A program made the translations under genes and the position numbers. From assembly GCA_035567895.1 (NCBI GenBank), contig DATMPC010000104.1, positions 1-64,000 of the forward strand: a stretch of DNA of 64,000 nt. The letters are read 5' to 3'. Within the stretch, counting starts at the first letter, position 1. Each line of letters opens with the position of its first letter. Under the pieces are notes generated by a model that was given only the letters and a program-made list of their open reading frames with translations, made no database searches and was not told the DNA's origin. This DNA comes from Terriglobales bacterium. Lineage in GTDB: Bacteria; Acidobacteriota; Terriglobia; Terriglobales; Acidobacteriaceae. Of the stretch, positions 1-8,401 are shown piece after piece.

Positions 1-10
1 GGTACTTCGT

Positions 11-190
11 TCAAGGCCTCCCCATGACGTGCAGGTGTGCGTAGGGCGAACCTGCCCACATGATGTACGCTCCGGTATCGCGATGGGTCACCGGCAGTCC
101 GGTGGCCTTAGGATCGAAGGGCCACATGATCATCCAACGCGGGGGAACGGTCATCGGCGGGCTGGTTTTGTCGTAGGGATCGCCAGCCCG
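11..190 (-). pseudogene. C-terminal remnant of a conserved hypothetical protein
   Basis: One reverse-strand frame ending at a TGA (11-13) reads as a plausible protein tail: DPYDKTSPPMTVPP, then RWMIMWPFDPKATGLP, then GAYIMWAGSPYAHLHVMG. I recall similar Trp/Met-rich tails ending in PYAHL in uncharacterised secreted proteins of about 200 residues from soil bacteria; this is recollection, not a search. Upstream of the DPYDKT segment the same frame turns into arginine/proline-rich nonsense and meets a stop at 254-256, so the rest of the gene is missing or shifted. It lies downstream of the terminator of the next gene and has no visible start or ribosome site of its own. It is most likely a gene relic. 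Confidence 0.45.
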
Positions 191-320
191 CCTCGGAAAA
201 AGAAAACCTGGGCGCCGTCGCTGGGGCGAAGTTTCACGAACGTATCTTCGAATTCAATCGCCCGGCAGATCTCATCAGATCTCGCATCTGATTCGTGCGC
301 AAGGAAGGTCTTCGCCCTAA

Positions 321-350
321 TGAAAAATGGCGAGGCCACTTGACCTCGCC
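321..350 (-). terminator. Intrinsic terminator of the secreted-protein gene
   Basis: On the minus strand a 7-bp perfect stem (GGCGAGG/CCTCGCC, 8-nt loop) is followed directly by ATTTTTCA. It lies 26 bp past the stop codon of the gene ending at 377. Confidence 0.8.
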
Positions 351-376
351 CGCTACGGCGTTAGGCTTAATACCAC

Positions 377-919
377 TTAGTTGTGACCATCGCTGCCGCC
401 AAAGGAGCGCACGGCTCCCGTAGCGATCCAGCGCTGGTTGGCGCCCGGAAGATCCGGGCCAATTCGGATTAGAAAGAGAGGGTTGTTGCAGGTGGCCGGA
501 GGGGCATTGAATGTCCCCGAAAATTCCGCATTGCCACGCGCGTCCAGCGGCACTGGAAGCGTGGTGAAAATGGTTGGATTCTGCTGGCCCGCATTGCAAA
601 TCAACGAGCCCTCAACTTGATCCACGCCGTCCGGAGTGCCGGTGGCATTCCCACCATTCAATACGAGCCCTTCGACATCGAAGGAAACATGTCCGGTCGA
701 AAGACTGACGCTAGCCCTTCCGCCGGTCGTGCTCCAAGGAGTGGTCCCGGGGTTGATTCCCGCGACCGCATCGTTATTGGAAACGGTGATATTGCCGACG
801 ATTGTCTTCCAGCGAACGCCATTATCGTCGTGGTCTTGCGCGAAAGAAGCTACGGCAAGCAGCAAAATTGTGAAGAGACCTACTACCGTTGTCTTGGCAT
901 GGTTGCGTAACGATTTCAT
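377..919 (-). CDS. Secreted hypothetical protein
   Basis: Protein of 180 residues with a clear signal peptide: basic start MKSLRNHAK, hydrophobic core VVGLFTILLLAVASFA, and likely cleavage before QDHDDNG. The mature part is rich in Gly, Asn and Thr and looks beta-stranded, with two cysteines (SLICNAG and PATCNN) that could form a disulfide. I do not recognise the family. An in-frame ATG lies 51 bp upstream, but the chosen start has an AAGGAAG ribosome site about 10 nt ahead and begins exactly at the signal peptide. A strong terminator follows the stop, and a small gene on the same strand lies just upstream behind its own hairpin. Probably exported to the periplasm or outside the cell. Confidence 0.75.
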   Translation of the reverse strand: MKSLRNHAKTTVVGLFTILLLAVASFAQDHDDNGVRWKTIVGNITVSNNDAVAGINPGTTPWSTTGGRASVSLSTGHVSFDVEGLVLNGGNATGTPDGVDQVEGSLICNAGQQNPTIFTTLPVPLDARGNAEFSGTFNAPPATCNNPLFLIRIGPDLPGANQRWIATGAVRSFGGSDGHN

Positions 920-965
920 TTCTGTACGTTCTTCCTTTTCTTGAATTGAATTATGTTCGGGCCCA

Positions 966-1001
966 AACACAAAGAGCGGAGCCCTTCTTATGCAGCTCCG
1001 C
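966..1001 (-). terminator. Terminator-like hairpin overlapping the end of a small gene
   Basis: On the minus strand a 7-bp stem GCGGAGC/GCTCCGC encloses the TAA stop of the 51-residue gene in its loop and is followed by TCTTTGTGTTT. The position suggests transcription of the small gene ends here, although the stop inside the loop means a ribosome could melt the stem. Confidence 0.5.
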
Positions 1002-1143
1002 CCAGAATCAGTTCGAACTCCTCCACCGCGCCTGCAATGCGGACCATGTAGACGGCACGAGAGTCATCATCAGCAATTCCTATGATTCGGTTTTCGTTTA
1101 GCGACGGTGGAAGGGGATTACGCCAGACAATCTCCATTGCCAT
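988..1143 (-). CDS. Small acidic hypothetical protein (51 aa)
   Basis: A 51-residue protein starting MAMEIVWRNPLPPSLNENR and ending VEEFELILGGAA. An AAAGGA ribosome site lies just ahead of the first ATG (1141-1143); a second ATG two codons later is an alternative. Composition is protein-like and acidic, with a proline-containing N-terminus and an alternating hydrophobic core (RIIGIADDDSRAVYMVRIAG) that suggests beta strands. No signal peptide or membrane segment is seen. I do not recognise the family. It lies upstream of the secreted protein on the same strand, with a hairpin between them. Confidence 0.55.
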   Translation of the reverse strand: MAMEIVWRNPLPPSLNENRIIGIADDDSRAVYMVRIAGAVEEFELILGGAA

Positions 1144-1427
1144 TGGTCCTTTCATGCAGCAGGCTCGGGGAGTCCCTCCTGCCGTTCGCTGGTTGCAGCA
1201 ACGTCAGACTAGGCAAGTAGCGAAATTATCGTGTGACGTATCAGTGCCGTTCTCTTACAATTTCCGTGACGAGGGGACCGCGCATACAGCTAGGTGGAAG
1301 TGACCGAGCTCGCAGCTCTAGCCCGCCTTACCGAACACCAGCAATCCGATTCGTCCCACGTAAAAACTCTCGCGTGCCGTCTTTTTTTGAGCGCGTTCCA
1401 CCTGGGTAGCATCAGCAGGACATCACC

Positions 1428-4400
1428 ATGAAGACCTTTCAGTCGTTTCGGCTCGACACTGGGAACCAGTGTCTTTGGCGAGCAAAGGACCGGGTTCCGC
1501 TCACGCCGAAGGGCTTTGATGTCTTGCGCTATTTAGTGGAGAACCCAGGCCGCCTGGTGACGGTCGACGAAGTTCTCGAGGCGCTTTGGTCGGAGACGTA
1601 CGTAAATCCCGAGGTGGTGCGGAAGTACATTCGAGAAATCCGCGAGGTGCTCGGTGACGACGCGGACAATCCGCAGTACATCGAAACGTTTCCCAAAAGG
1701 GGATATCAATTCGTAGCTCCGGTTACCGACGAAATCATCGACACACCACAAGGGGTTCCAAGTACTGAGAATTTGAGAAGTATCGTCGGACGGGAGCCCG
1801 AGCTATCCGCACTCGATGGACTCCTCGATAAGGCACTGGTCAGCCAGCGTCAAGTAATTTTTGTCACGGGGGAAGCCGGTATTGGCAAAACCACACTGGT
1901 GGACGCGTTCCATTCTCGGACAAAACGTATTCCGAATCTTCGGGTCGCTCGCGGACAGTGCGTCGAGGGCTTCGGGGGAAAAGAAGCTTACTATCCGCTT
2001 CTCGAGGCTCTCGGTCGATTTATGCGAGGTCCGGAGGGAAATGCCGTCGTAGAGACGTTCGCGAAGCGTGCGCCTACATGGCTGGTGCAGTTTCCTTCCC
2101 TGGTAAAAAGCGAGCAGAGAGAAGCCCTTCAGCGGGAGATCCTGGGAGCCACGCGCGAACGCATGGTGCGTGAAATCTGCGAAGCGCTGGAAGCGATCAC
2201 CACGGAGAATCCGCTGGTTCTCGTGGTAGAAGACCTCCACTGGTCCGACCCATCCACACTCGATCTGATCTCAGCGCTTGCTCGGCAACGAGGTCTAGCA
2301 AAACTCGTCCTGCTCGGCACCTATCGGCCAGCAGACGTAGTGTTGTCTCAAAACCCGCTAAAGCGTTTGAAGCGGGACCTGCTGATTCACAATCTGTGCC
2401 ACGAACTCCCATTGGAGCGGCTCGAAGAGACAGACATTGCGGATTATTTGGCTGCAGAGTTTCCGGGCAGTAACTTGCCTCCCACTCTCGCAAAACTGAT
2501 TTACCGGCATTCCGGCGGAAACTCATTATTCATGGTGGCGATCGTCCAGGACATGGTTAAGAAAGGATTGATCGCAGCGCACGGCGAAACGTGGTCCGTC
2601 ACGGTGCCACTTGAGAACTTCGCCCCCGGTGTTCCCGAGTCCTTACAGCAGCTGCTGGAAGTCCAATTCGATCAGCTGGCCGCACTCGAGCAACGTGTCC
2701 TGAAACACGCCAGTGTCATCGGAGACCGCTTCTCTGTGTGCACTCTGAGCTCCATGCTGGACACTGAGTCAGATCAGGTTGAAGAGGCTTGCGAATCACT
2801 AGCAGAAAAACAGCAATTCATTCGCTATGCAGGCATCCGGGAATTTCCGGATGGAGATACTGCTGCGCAATACGAATTCATCCATTCGCTCCACCGCCAA
2901 GTTCTTTACCGGCGAATCTCTGAGAGCAACCGCGTGCGGCTTCATAAGACTTTGGGAGAGCGTCTCGCGGCCGATTGTGCCTCCGACCAGCCTGAGATGG
3001 CTTCAGAGATTGCGCTGCACTTTGAACTCGGGCGCGAGTATTTACGCGCGGCCAAATATCTTTTGATAACTGCGGAGAACGCAACCAGGAAATTTGCCTA
3101 TCGGGATTCGGTCCACATACTCGAGCACGCCCTCCGCCTTGCATCTAGAGTTCCGTCGCGTGCCGCCATCGAGCTGGAAATTCGGATTCTTGGACGCATG
3201 GGAGACGCTCAGTACACCTTGGGGGATATGTTGGAATCGGCCCGAGCGTTTGAAAAGGAAGCTAATCGCGCGGCGCAGGCGGGCTTAAGAGCAGCGCAGG
3301 TGAATGCGTTGAGCTGTCTGGCGCGCACCACAGTCTTGATTGATGGAGACCAGGGCCTTGCAGTTTGTGAGCGAGCGCTGCAAGCATGCGAGGGCCTTGA
3401 TAATCCCCTGATCGTTGCCCGCACACAAATGCTTGCGGCCACGCTGCGTCTCGGTTACGACGAGTGGCGACAAGAAGATGCTGAGACCTGCGCATTAGCG
3501 AGACAGACCATTAGCCGTCTGACTGATCCTGAGCATCCGTCCTACCAGGAAATCTGGCATACGAATCTTCAGTCGTTGCAGGGGGAAAGCCAGGCAGCAC
3601 TTAGAACCTGCGAAGCCGGAATCTCCAGATATTACGAGGTGTGGGATACAGATCGACAGACACTTCAAGGCGAGTATCGCGACGCGCTCAGGACTGCGGA
3701 GACGGGAATTTCCAAAGTGGATGAAAGCACGAGCCTTGTCGCCTATGTCCTTGCGCTGAGCGCGAAGACAATTGCACTTCTACATCTGGGTCAGTTCGGG
3801 CGGGCGCTGGAAGCTATGCGGGCAGCCAGAGCAAGGGCAGAGAAAAACGGCAACAATGCGTGGATGTTTATCCTTCGTGAAGCCTGGCTGCATACTGTGA
3901 TCTTCGACTTCGAGGGAGCGCAGCAGCTGTGTGCGAGGCTAGTCGATACTAATCCAGGTTATCTCGCACGCCATCCGAATGCCATGTCGCTCATCGCCAG
4001 AGGACATTCCGCACTTTATGACGGACGTTATGAGGAGGCGGCGAAATCTTTCACCGAAGTACGCGATCGGAAGTCGACGCAAAAATTTTTCCTGCATTGG
4101 TACTGGCGTATGCAAGCGGAGCTTGGGCTAAGCAATGTCTTTCTAGAAGCAGGAGATATTGCGAATGCTCAGCGTGAGGCGGAGCGATTCCTGAAATCGG
4201 CGTTGTCGACTTCAGATCCGAACCTGCAGGCGCTCGCCTGGATGACGAAAGCACGAGTAGCAATGGCTCAGAAAGAATGGATCGCAACCGAAGATGCTCT
4301 CCTGAAGGCCTTCGCAATTGTAGATAGATTTGAGGTGCCGCTGGCGGCCTGGCGAGTCCACGCCACAGCCTGGGAGTTTTACAGACAAGTAAGAGAAGCC

Positions 4401-4562
4401 GACAAAGCCGAACAGCACCGGAGTCGAGCCGAATCGTTAATCCTCGCAATGGCCAAGTCGCTCGATTGCGACGAATCACTAAAAGACGGCTTCCTCAAGG
4501 CTTCTCCAATCCAGCGCATTTTGGATGGGACTGAGCTCGCAAAAACGCTGGCAGCGTGTTAG
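1428..4562 (+). CDS. Winged-helix / NTPase / TPR transcriptional regulator
   Basis: A 1044-residue multidomain protein. Residues about 1-100 form an OmpR/CadC-type winged helix (LTPKGFDVLRYLVENPGRLV, then a recognition-helix region ending PKRGYQFVAPV). Residues about 120-430 are a STAND/AAA-type NTPase with Walker A GEAGIGKT (about 148-155) and Walker B LVLVVEDLHWSD (about 264-275). The remainder is TPR-like helical repeats. The layout matches acidobacterial one-component regulators in which ligand or partner binding to the TPR part is thought to be coupled to the NTPase; this is family-level inference. An 87-bp tandem duplication lies inside the TPR part (3549-3722). It is transcribed alone; the 284 bp upstream show no clear operator. 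No membrane segment is seen, so it should be cytoplasmic. Confidence 0.85.
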   Translation: MKTFQSFRLDTGNQCLWRAKDRVPLTPKGFDVLRYLVENPGRLVTVDEVLEALWSETYVNPEVVRKYIREIREVLGDDADNPQYIETFPKRGYQFVAPVTDEIIDTPQGVPSTENLRSIVGREPELSALDGLLDKALVSQRQVIFVTGEAGIGKTTLVDAFHSRTKRIPNLRVARGQCVEGFGGKEAYYPLLEALGRFMRGPEGNAVVETFAKRAPTWLVQFPSLVKSEQREALQREILGATRERMVREICEALEAITTENPLVLVVEDLHWSDPSTLDLISALARQRGLAKLVLLGTYRPADVVLSQNPLKRLKRDLLIHNLCHELPLERLEETDIADYLAAEFPGSNLPPTLAKLIYRHSGGNSLFMVAIVQDMVKKGLIAAHGETWSVTVPLENFAPGVPESLQQLLEVQFDQLAALEQRVLKHASVIGDRFSVCTLSSMLDTESDQVEEACESLAEKQQFIRYAGIREFPDGDTAAQYEFIHSLHRQVLYRRISESNRVRLHKTLGERLAADCASDQPEMASEIALHFELGREYLRAAKYLLITAENATRKFAYRDSVHILEHALRLASRVPSRAAIELEIRILGRMGDAQYTLGDMLESARAFEKEANRAAQAGLRAAQVNALSCLARTTVLIDGDQGLAVCERALQACEGLDNPLIVARTQMLAATLRLGYDEWRQEDAETCALARQTISRLTDPEHPSYQEIWHTNLQSLQGESQAALRTCEAGISRYYEVWDTDRQTLQGEYRDALRTAETGISKVDESTSLVAYVLALSAKTIALLHLGQFGRALEAMRAARARAEKNGNNAWMFILREAWLHTVIFDFEGAQQLCARLVDTNPGYLARHPNAMSLIARGHSALYDGRYEEAAKSFTEVRDRKSTQKFFLHWYWRMQAELGLSNVFLEAGDIANAQREAERFLKSALSTSDPNLQALAWMTKARVAMAQKEWIATEDALLKAFAIVDRFEVPLAAWRVHATAWEFYRQVREADKAEQHRSRAESLILAMAKSLDCDESLKDGFLKASPIQRILDGTELAKTLAAC
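3549..3722 (+). repeat. Tandem 87-bp duplication within the TPR region
   Basis: Two adjacent 29-codon units align without gaps: EIWHTNLQSLQGESQAALRT with EVWDTDRQTLQGEYRDALRT, and GIS with GIS. They have diverged but are clearly one duplicated helical hairpin. Confidence 0.8.
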
Positions 4563-4615
4563 TAAGCGAGCTCGACCTTTAGAGACGATGTCATGACGGG
4601 ACGAAAGATCGTTTG

Positions 4616-5038
4616 CTACGGCCGACCATTGTCGCTCGACACACTTCTGCCAACGTCTCCAACTTCAACGGTCGCGTCCGCCCAATTAACAGCCCTCTTC
4701 GTCATTTCAAGTCGTTTGTCGAACGACACCGCATCTGCCAGGGCGAGCATCACCACTCCCTGAGCGAACATATAGCGGTTCCACTTTGTAAGCCTTATCT
4801 CGTGTCCTTGGAGCCACACGTCTTCTTTATCGGCGCCCAAGATTAGTGTTACTTGCGGCTTCAGGTTCCCCTTCACGCGGTACTCCTGAGCAACTACTAA
4901 GCATGCCGCTGCATAAACTTTCTGAGCTTCTACTGCCGGCCACTTCTGCCTTCCGCTTTGAACCGTCAGACCATCCTGCGCAAAGCATGCGACGGCTAAG
5001 AGGAGATGACCAAGAATGTATTTCACTGATCTTTTCAT
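4616..5038 (-). CDS. Secreted hypothetical protein
   Basis: A 140-residue protein with N-terminal signal peptide MKRSVKYILGHLLLAVACFA, likely cleaved before QDGLTVQ. The mature region contains AAACLVVAQEYRVKG and a segment VTLILGADKEDVWLQGHEIRL that alternates strands and helix. I do not recognise the family. It lies 79 bp downstream of the interrupted ECF sigma factor gene on the same strand and may be co-transcribed with it, which would make it an exported target or partner of that system. Confidence 0.6.
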   Translation of the reverse strand: MKRSVKYILGHLLLAVACFAQDGLTVQSGRQKWPAVEAQKVYAAACLVVAQEYRVKGNLKPQVTLILGADKEDVWLQGHEIRLTKWNRYMFAQGVVMLALADAVSFDKRLEMTKRAVNWADATVEVGDVGRSVSSDNGRP

Positions 5039-5117
5039 CTGGGATCTGCTTCACTGATCTGCGGAGTTACTTTGGCGACTTCGCCTAAAGGCTGGACATT
5101 TGGGATCGGGATCGCCG

Positions 5118-5753
5118 TCATGTTTCCGGCCACAGACCTGCAGGAGAGCTCCTCTGCCCGAAGCGCTTGCTCAGCGCTTCTCGAAGCTGCAGTCGCGCAC
5201 GAAGAAGGCGCGTCTTGACGGTCGGCACACTCAAGCCCAAAGCTGAGGCGGTCTCATTAATGGAGAGTCCTTCGATGTCTCGCAACACGAAGACCGGGCT
5301 GTAACCATCCGGCAACTGTTCAAGAGCCTGGCGCAATATGTCCCTAAGTTCGGATCGGCCGTAGAGCTGCTCTGGGTTCGGTCGCCAATCCGGGAGATGC
5401 TCCGCCCTAAAACCCTCTTCGTCCTGCCAGTCTTCATCGAGTGACACCATGGCCGGCTGCGGACGGCCACGCCTTGCGAGAGCAGCGTTCACGGCGATTC
5501 TCGTGAGCCATGTGGAGAACTAGGCTTTCTCTTCGAAGTTCTCGAGATGCTGGAATACCCGCAGAAACACTTCCTGGACTATCTCCTGCGCGTCGTCGAG
5601 ACTATGGCTGATGTGATGGGCGATGCGAAAAACTCGCGAGGTGTGGCGCCGTACCAGCTCTTCGAAAGCGGCTACATTCCCCTGTTTCGCCGCATGAACC
5701 AGTCCGCTTTCGGAAAGCGATCCCTGGTTCGATTGCATCTGATTAGCGCACAT
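5118..5753 (-). pseudogene. ECF RNA polymerase sigma factor interrupted by one in-frame amber codon
   Basis: The first 77 codons encode sigma region 2 (AAFEELVRRHTSRVFRIAH, then DDAQEIVQEVFLRVFQHLEN). They stop at TAG (5520-5522), and the same frame continues straight on with FSTWLTRIAVNAALARR. Region 4 follows (LEQLPDGYSPVFVLRDIEGL, then SINETASALGLSVPTVKTRL). With the TAG read through, the protein has 211 residues, the usual size and spacing of a SigE/RpoE-like ECF factor. The affected position, just before FSTWL, is usually Lys or another polar residue, so AAG to TAG is a simple explanation. It may be a recent nonsense mutation, a sequencing error, or a suppressible codon. A small gene of a family I associate with such sigma genes lies upstream. 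No membrane anti-sigma partner is visible. Confidence 0.8.
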
Positions 5754-5819
5754 CGGCGACTCCTTATATGTCTCTTGCGATGGGCCCGTAATCCCGCACC
5801 TAGCTATCGCGCGACTTTC

Positions 5820-6032
5820 CTAGTCTTGATCGTGGTCGGGAGTGTTGCTTTGCGCAGTACATACTCGCGTGGGGAAAATTGCCTCGAAGCGCTGGCTTAA
5901 GAAAGTGAGCAATTCTTCGCCAGATCTGAACTTCACCTCCACGCCCGAATCGACTTCTTCAACCCAGCCTTCAACCCGACCTTGAGTTGGTTCCGTTTCA
6001 GGTGCCAAACGAACTACGAAAGCTCCACGCAT
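5820..6032 (-). CDS. Small conserved hypothetical protein
   Basis: A 70-residue protein: MRGAFVVRLAPETEPTQGRV, EGWVEEVDSGVEVKFRSGEE, then LLTFLSQRFEAIFPTR. The core matches a small acidobacterial family I recall, in which a strand pair (EGWVEEVDSG.. FRS) is followed by one helix (EELLTFLSQRF). It lies 66 bp upstream of the ECF sigma gene on the same strand, so the two probably form one transcript. The C-terminal tail (TAQSNTPDHDQD) is hydrophilic. No signal peptide is seen. Function unknown. Confidence 0.6.
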   Translation of the reverse strand: MRGAFVVRLAPETEPTQGRVEGWVEEVDSGVEVKFRSGEELLTFLSQRFEAIFPTRVCTAQSNTPDHDQD

Positions 6033-7087
6033 AACGTAGCCAGAATAGGGTGCAGAAGGAGCCCAGGCGTGACGTCCTGGTGGCGTTTACATTGCATTTT
6101 TGTGACGAATAGTGTTTTTTCGGACCAAGAGAGTTCGTTCTTAGAATGATCGTTACCCCCTGACTGAGGTTTTCAGAAGGCAGCCACTCGCCAGTTCAGT
6201 CGGACAAATGCGGCAAGAATTGTCAGAAGTAGGAGAAGCGCAGGACAGGAAAGGACAGACGTGCCAATCTTCAAAGGGTTAAAGAATCTTCGACCCGAGC
6301 CACAAGTAGACATCGGTGTCGATCATGACGAAGCACACGGCTTACCGCAAATTTGCGGCCTGGGATATGTACTCGTTGCGCAGAAGATGGGAAGCGTGAC
6401 GGAGTAAAGCGTCAACGAGAAAGAGTAGATATCGCATCCGTCATCGTTGCCGCAAACCTGTGGGGACGCCGCAATGGCGAGGGCCGCACCTGCCCTCGCA
6501 ATACGGAGTCCCCATCAGGAGTCGCTTCGTATCTCGAATCGTATTTCTCTAAGCGGAAATCGCAACTGGCAGAAGTGCCAGCGGAGGACTACCGAGGAAC
6601 GGAGGCAGATTGAGAGATGGCAAACCACTTTGCCATCGCGCAATCGCTGCAAACCCAGGCAATCTTTGCGCTCAATGCCTTCATCGAAAAGAACCAAACG
6701 CCACAACGGGAACACAGGTGGGGCTTATAAGAACTCTCTACTCTCATCACTCACAATTCCAAAAAAGATTTGAGGACAACTAGTCCACGAGTAAAACCTT
6801 ATTGCTAGAACGGGAATCTGTCGTTGCGCTGGAGCAACGGCAACCATGTAGAAGTACGTGCGCCGCTATAGAGCAGATTCCCGGAACGGCAAGGATGCGG
6901 GTATCTCAGTTCGGGCGGTTCGAGAGCACCCTGGAGTCTTGAGAGAGTGATACATCGTGTGGACTCGTAAGACTGACAGTCCAGAACGGGCAACTCTGAC
7001 AGTATCGGGACCTCGGGACGATTGGCATCATCATTGTTCGTTACGCTCGGAAAAGCACAGCGTGGAACTTCACGGAGGATGAGCAAG
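6033..7087. other. Mostly non-coding kilobase with weak short frames
   Basis: No confident gene. A GTG-initiated 48-codon frame (6261-6407, reading PIFKGLKNLRPEPQVDIGVD..) follows AGGA, and a helical 37-residue frame is listed separately. Two degenerate copies of the 16-bp palindrome end at 6979 (CTCGTAAGACTGACAG) and 7002 (CGGGCAACTCTGACAG), about 100 bp upstream of the small membrane-protein gene. Confidence 0.4.
6617..6730 (+). CDS. Possible very small helical protein (37 aa)
   Basis: The frame starts MANHFAIAQSLQTQAIFALN and ends at a TAA. GGAGG lies 12 nt ahead (6600-6604), which is slightly far. The sequence would form an amphipathic helix. There is no recognised family; the start signal and composition are the only support. 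Confidence 0.3.
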   Translation: MANHFAIAQSLQTQAIFALNAFIEKNQTPQREHRWGL

Positions 7088-7210
7088 GTGCTAAAGAGAC
7101 TTGAGACGACATTCACTTCATGGCTCACCGATCAGGAACTGGCAGTAATTATCGGGCTAATTGTTCTGATTTTTGTGAGCTGGGGAATTTACCCCTTCCT
7201 GACTCGATGA
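7088..7210 (+). CDS. Small single-pass membrane protein
   Basis: A 40-residue protein: a short basic/amphipathic N-terminus (LKRLETTFTSWLTDQE) and one transmembrane helix, LAVIIGLIVLIFVSWGIYPF. GGAGG at 7074-7078 is well spaced for the GTG at 7088. The ATG at 7079 immediately abuts that site, so GTG is preferred. It is the first gene of the plus-strand stretch leading to the outer-membrane protein at 7404, from which it is separated by one palindromic operator. Similar single-helix proteins often modulate a larger membrane complex, but nothing here shows which. Confidence 0.5.
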   Translation: MLKRLETTFTSWLTDQELAVIIGLIVLIFVSWGIYPFLTR

Positions 7211-7254
7211 GTCTCCCAACCCCCTCCTGCAGATGTGCTGGAAAGACCAGCCCC

Positions 7255-7270
7255 CTGTAAGAGTTGACAG
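7255..7270. promoter_or_regulatory. Palindromic operator, CTGTAA-N4-TGACAG
   Basis: CTGTAAGAGTTGACAG, one base off the perfect palindrome CTGTCA-N4-TGACAG. It lies between the small membrane-protein gene and the outer-membrane protein gene, 134 bp upstream of the chosen start of the latter. Confidence 0.65.
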
Positions 7271-7403
7271 TTCTGCCTTACCGGTCGCGACCTTAGCCTG
7301 TTCTTGCGAACAAAATGCCAGTGATGCCTCACTTAGCCACTACGGCTCGGAAGTGAGTTTCGGGAAAGGGCACAGTCCCAAGCCGCGCTGGCAATACTTG
7401 CAT

Positions 7404-8363
7404 ATGACTGCGGTTCTCGCCGTCCGGGCTTGTCAGCCTGCCTTGCCCGACTTCGTCGTTCGGCTTCTCATTGGCTTCTTCGTTTGTTTTTCAACCTCTT
7501 CTATGTTCCCGCAGCAGCTCGAACCCCGTGCTTATTCACCTTCTCCTGTGGGTACCAGTTTCCTTGCAGTTGGCTTTACGCGTTCTAGTGGTGGCGCGAT
7601 TTTCGATCCAACGGTTCCGGTCACAGACGTTCAGGCCACGCTATATTCCTCGTTTGTCGGCATTGGGCGAACGTTTGGACTATTCGGACGGCAGTCATTA
7701 ATCAACGCGGCTTTGCCGTATGTCTGGGGAGACGTTTCCGGGACTGTGGGTGAACAGAGCGGTTCGATCTCAAGATCGGGACTCGCAGCCGCTCATTTCC
7801 GTTTTGCATTCAACATCCTCGGCTCACCGGCGCTCAAGCCAAGAGAGTTCGCCGCAGCCAAACATGACAAATTCATCCTCGCCGCGAGCTTGTCGGTAGA
7901 TACTCCAACTGGTCAGTACAACTCGGCAAAGCTCATCAACCTGGCTACAAACCGATGGGCCTTTCGACCTGAGATTGGTTTTTCGAAGCCTATAAAAAAG
8001 CTTAACTTCGACTTGTACACCGCCGCCAGCTTGTTCACCACCAACGAAGCGTATTTTCCCGGAGATTCAACGCGCAGCCAGGATCTCCTAGCGTCGATTC
8101 AGGCGCACTTAAGCTATACCGTGCGACGCGGACTGTGGGTTGCGTTCGACTCGACCTGGTATGGCGGCGGCGCCGTCCATCTGAACAACGGTCCGGGAAA
8201 GTCACGCCAGAGCAACACGCGAGTAGGCGGAACTCTGTCTCTGCCCATCGGCAAAGTGCAATCGATAAAGGTCGCTTACAGTTCAGGCGTTACTGCGAGA
8301 GCCGGCACCGCTTTCAAGACGGTCGGTGTTAGCTGGCAGTGTATAAGGTTGGATCGACACTGA
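7404..8363 (+). CDS. Outer-membrane transporter-like beta-barrel protein
   Basis: A 319-residue protein with an N-terminal hydrophobic export segment (VVRLLIGFFVCFSTSSMF), followed by repeated amphipathic strands ending in aromatic residues. Motifs AYSPSPVGTSFLAVGFTRS, LINAALPYVWGDVSG, LATNRWAFRPEIGFS and SNTRVGGTLSLPIGK are those I associate with the Phenol_MetA_deg (meta-pathway phenol degradation) family of outer-membrane proteins, often annotated simply as transporter. The ATG at 7404 is chosen because the longer frame from 7233 adds 57 residues with no export features. An operator palindrome lies upstream. It probably passes a hydrophobic or organic-acid substrate across the outer membrane. 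The symporter gene converges on it 38 bp downstream. Confidence 0.7.
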   Translation: MTAVLAVRACQPALPDFVVRLLIGFFVCFSTSSMFPQQLEPRAYSPSPVGTSFLAVGFTRSSGGAIFDPTVPVTDVQATLYSSFVGIGRTFGLFGRQSLINAALPYVWGDVSGTVGEQSGSISRSGLAAAHFRFAFNILGSPALKPREFAAAKHDKFILAASLSVDTPTGQYNSAKLINLATNRWAFRPEIGFSKPIKKLNFDLYTAASLFTTNEAYFPGDSTRSQDLLASIQAHLSYTVRRGLWVAFDSTWYGGGAVHLNNGPGKSRQSNTRVGGTLSLPIGKVQSIKVAYSSGVTARAGTAFKTVGVSWQCIRLDRH

Positions 8364-8401
8364 AGAGACCAAGCTTATGATGCCGCGGATATCAAATTGT
8401 A

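Noticed and set aside
151-339. 62-codon minus-strand frame beginning MASPFFIRAKTFLAHESD
   Set aside because: Its start lies inside the terminator hairpin of the neighbouring gene and it has no ribosome site. The family-like sequence near the window start is in a different frame.
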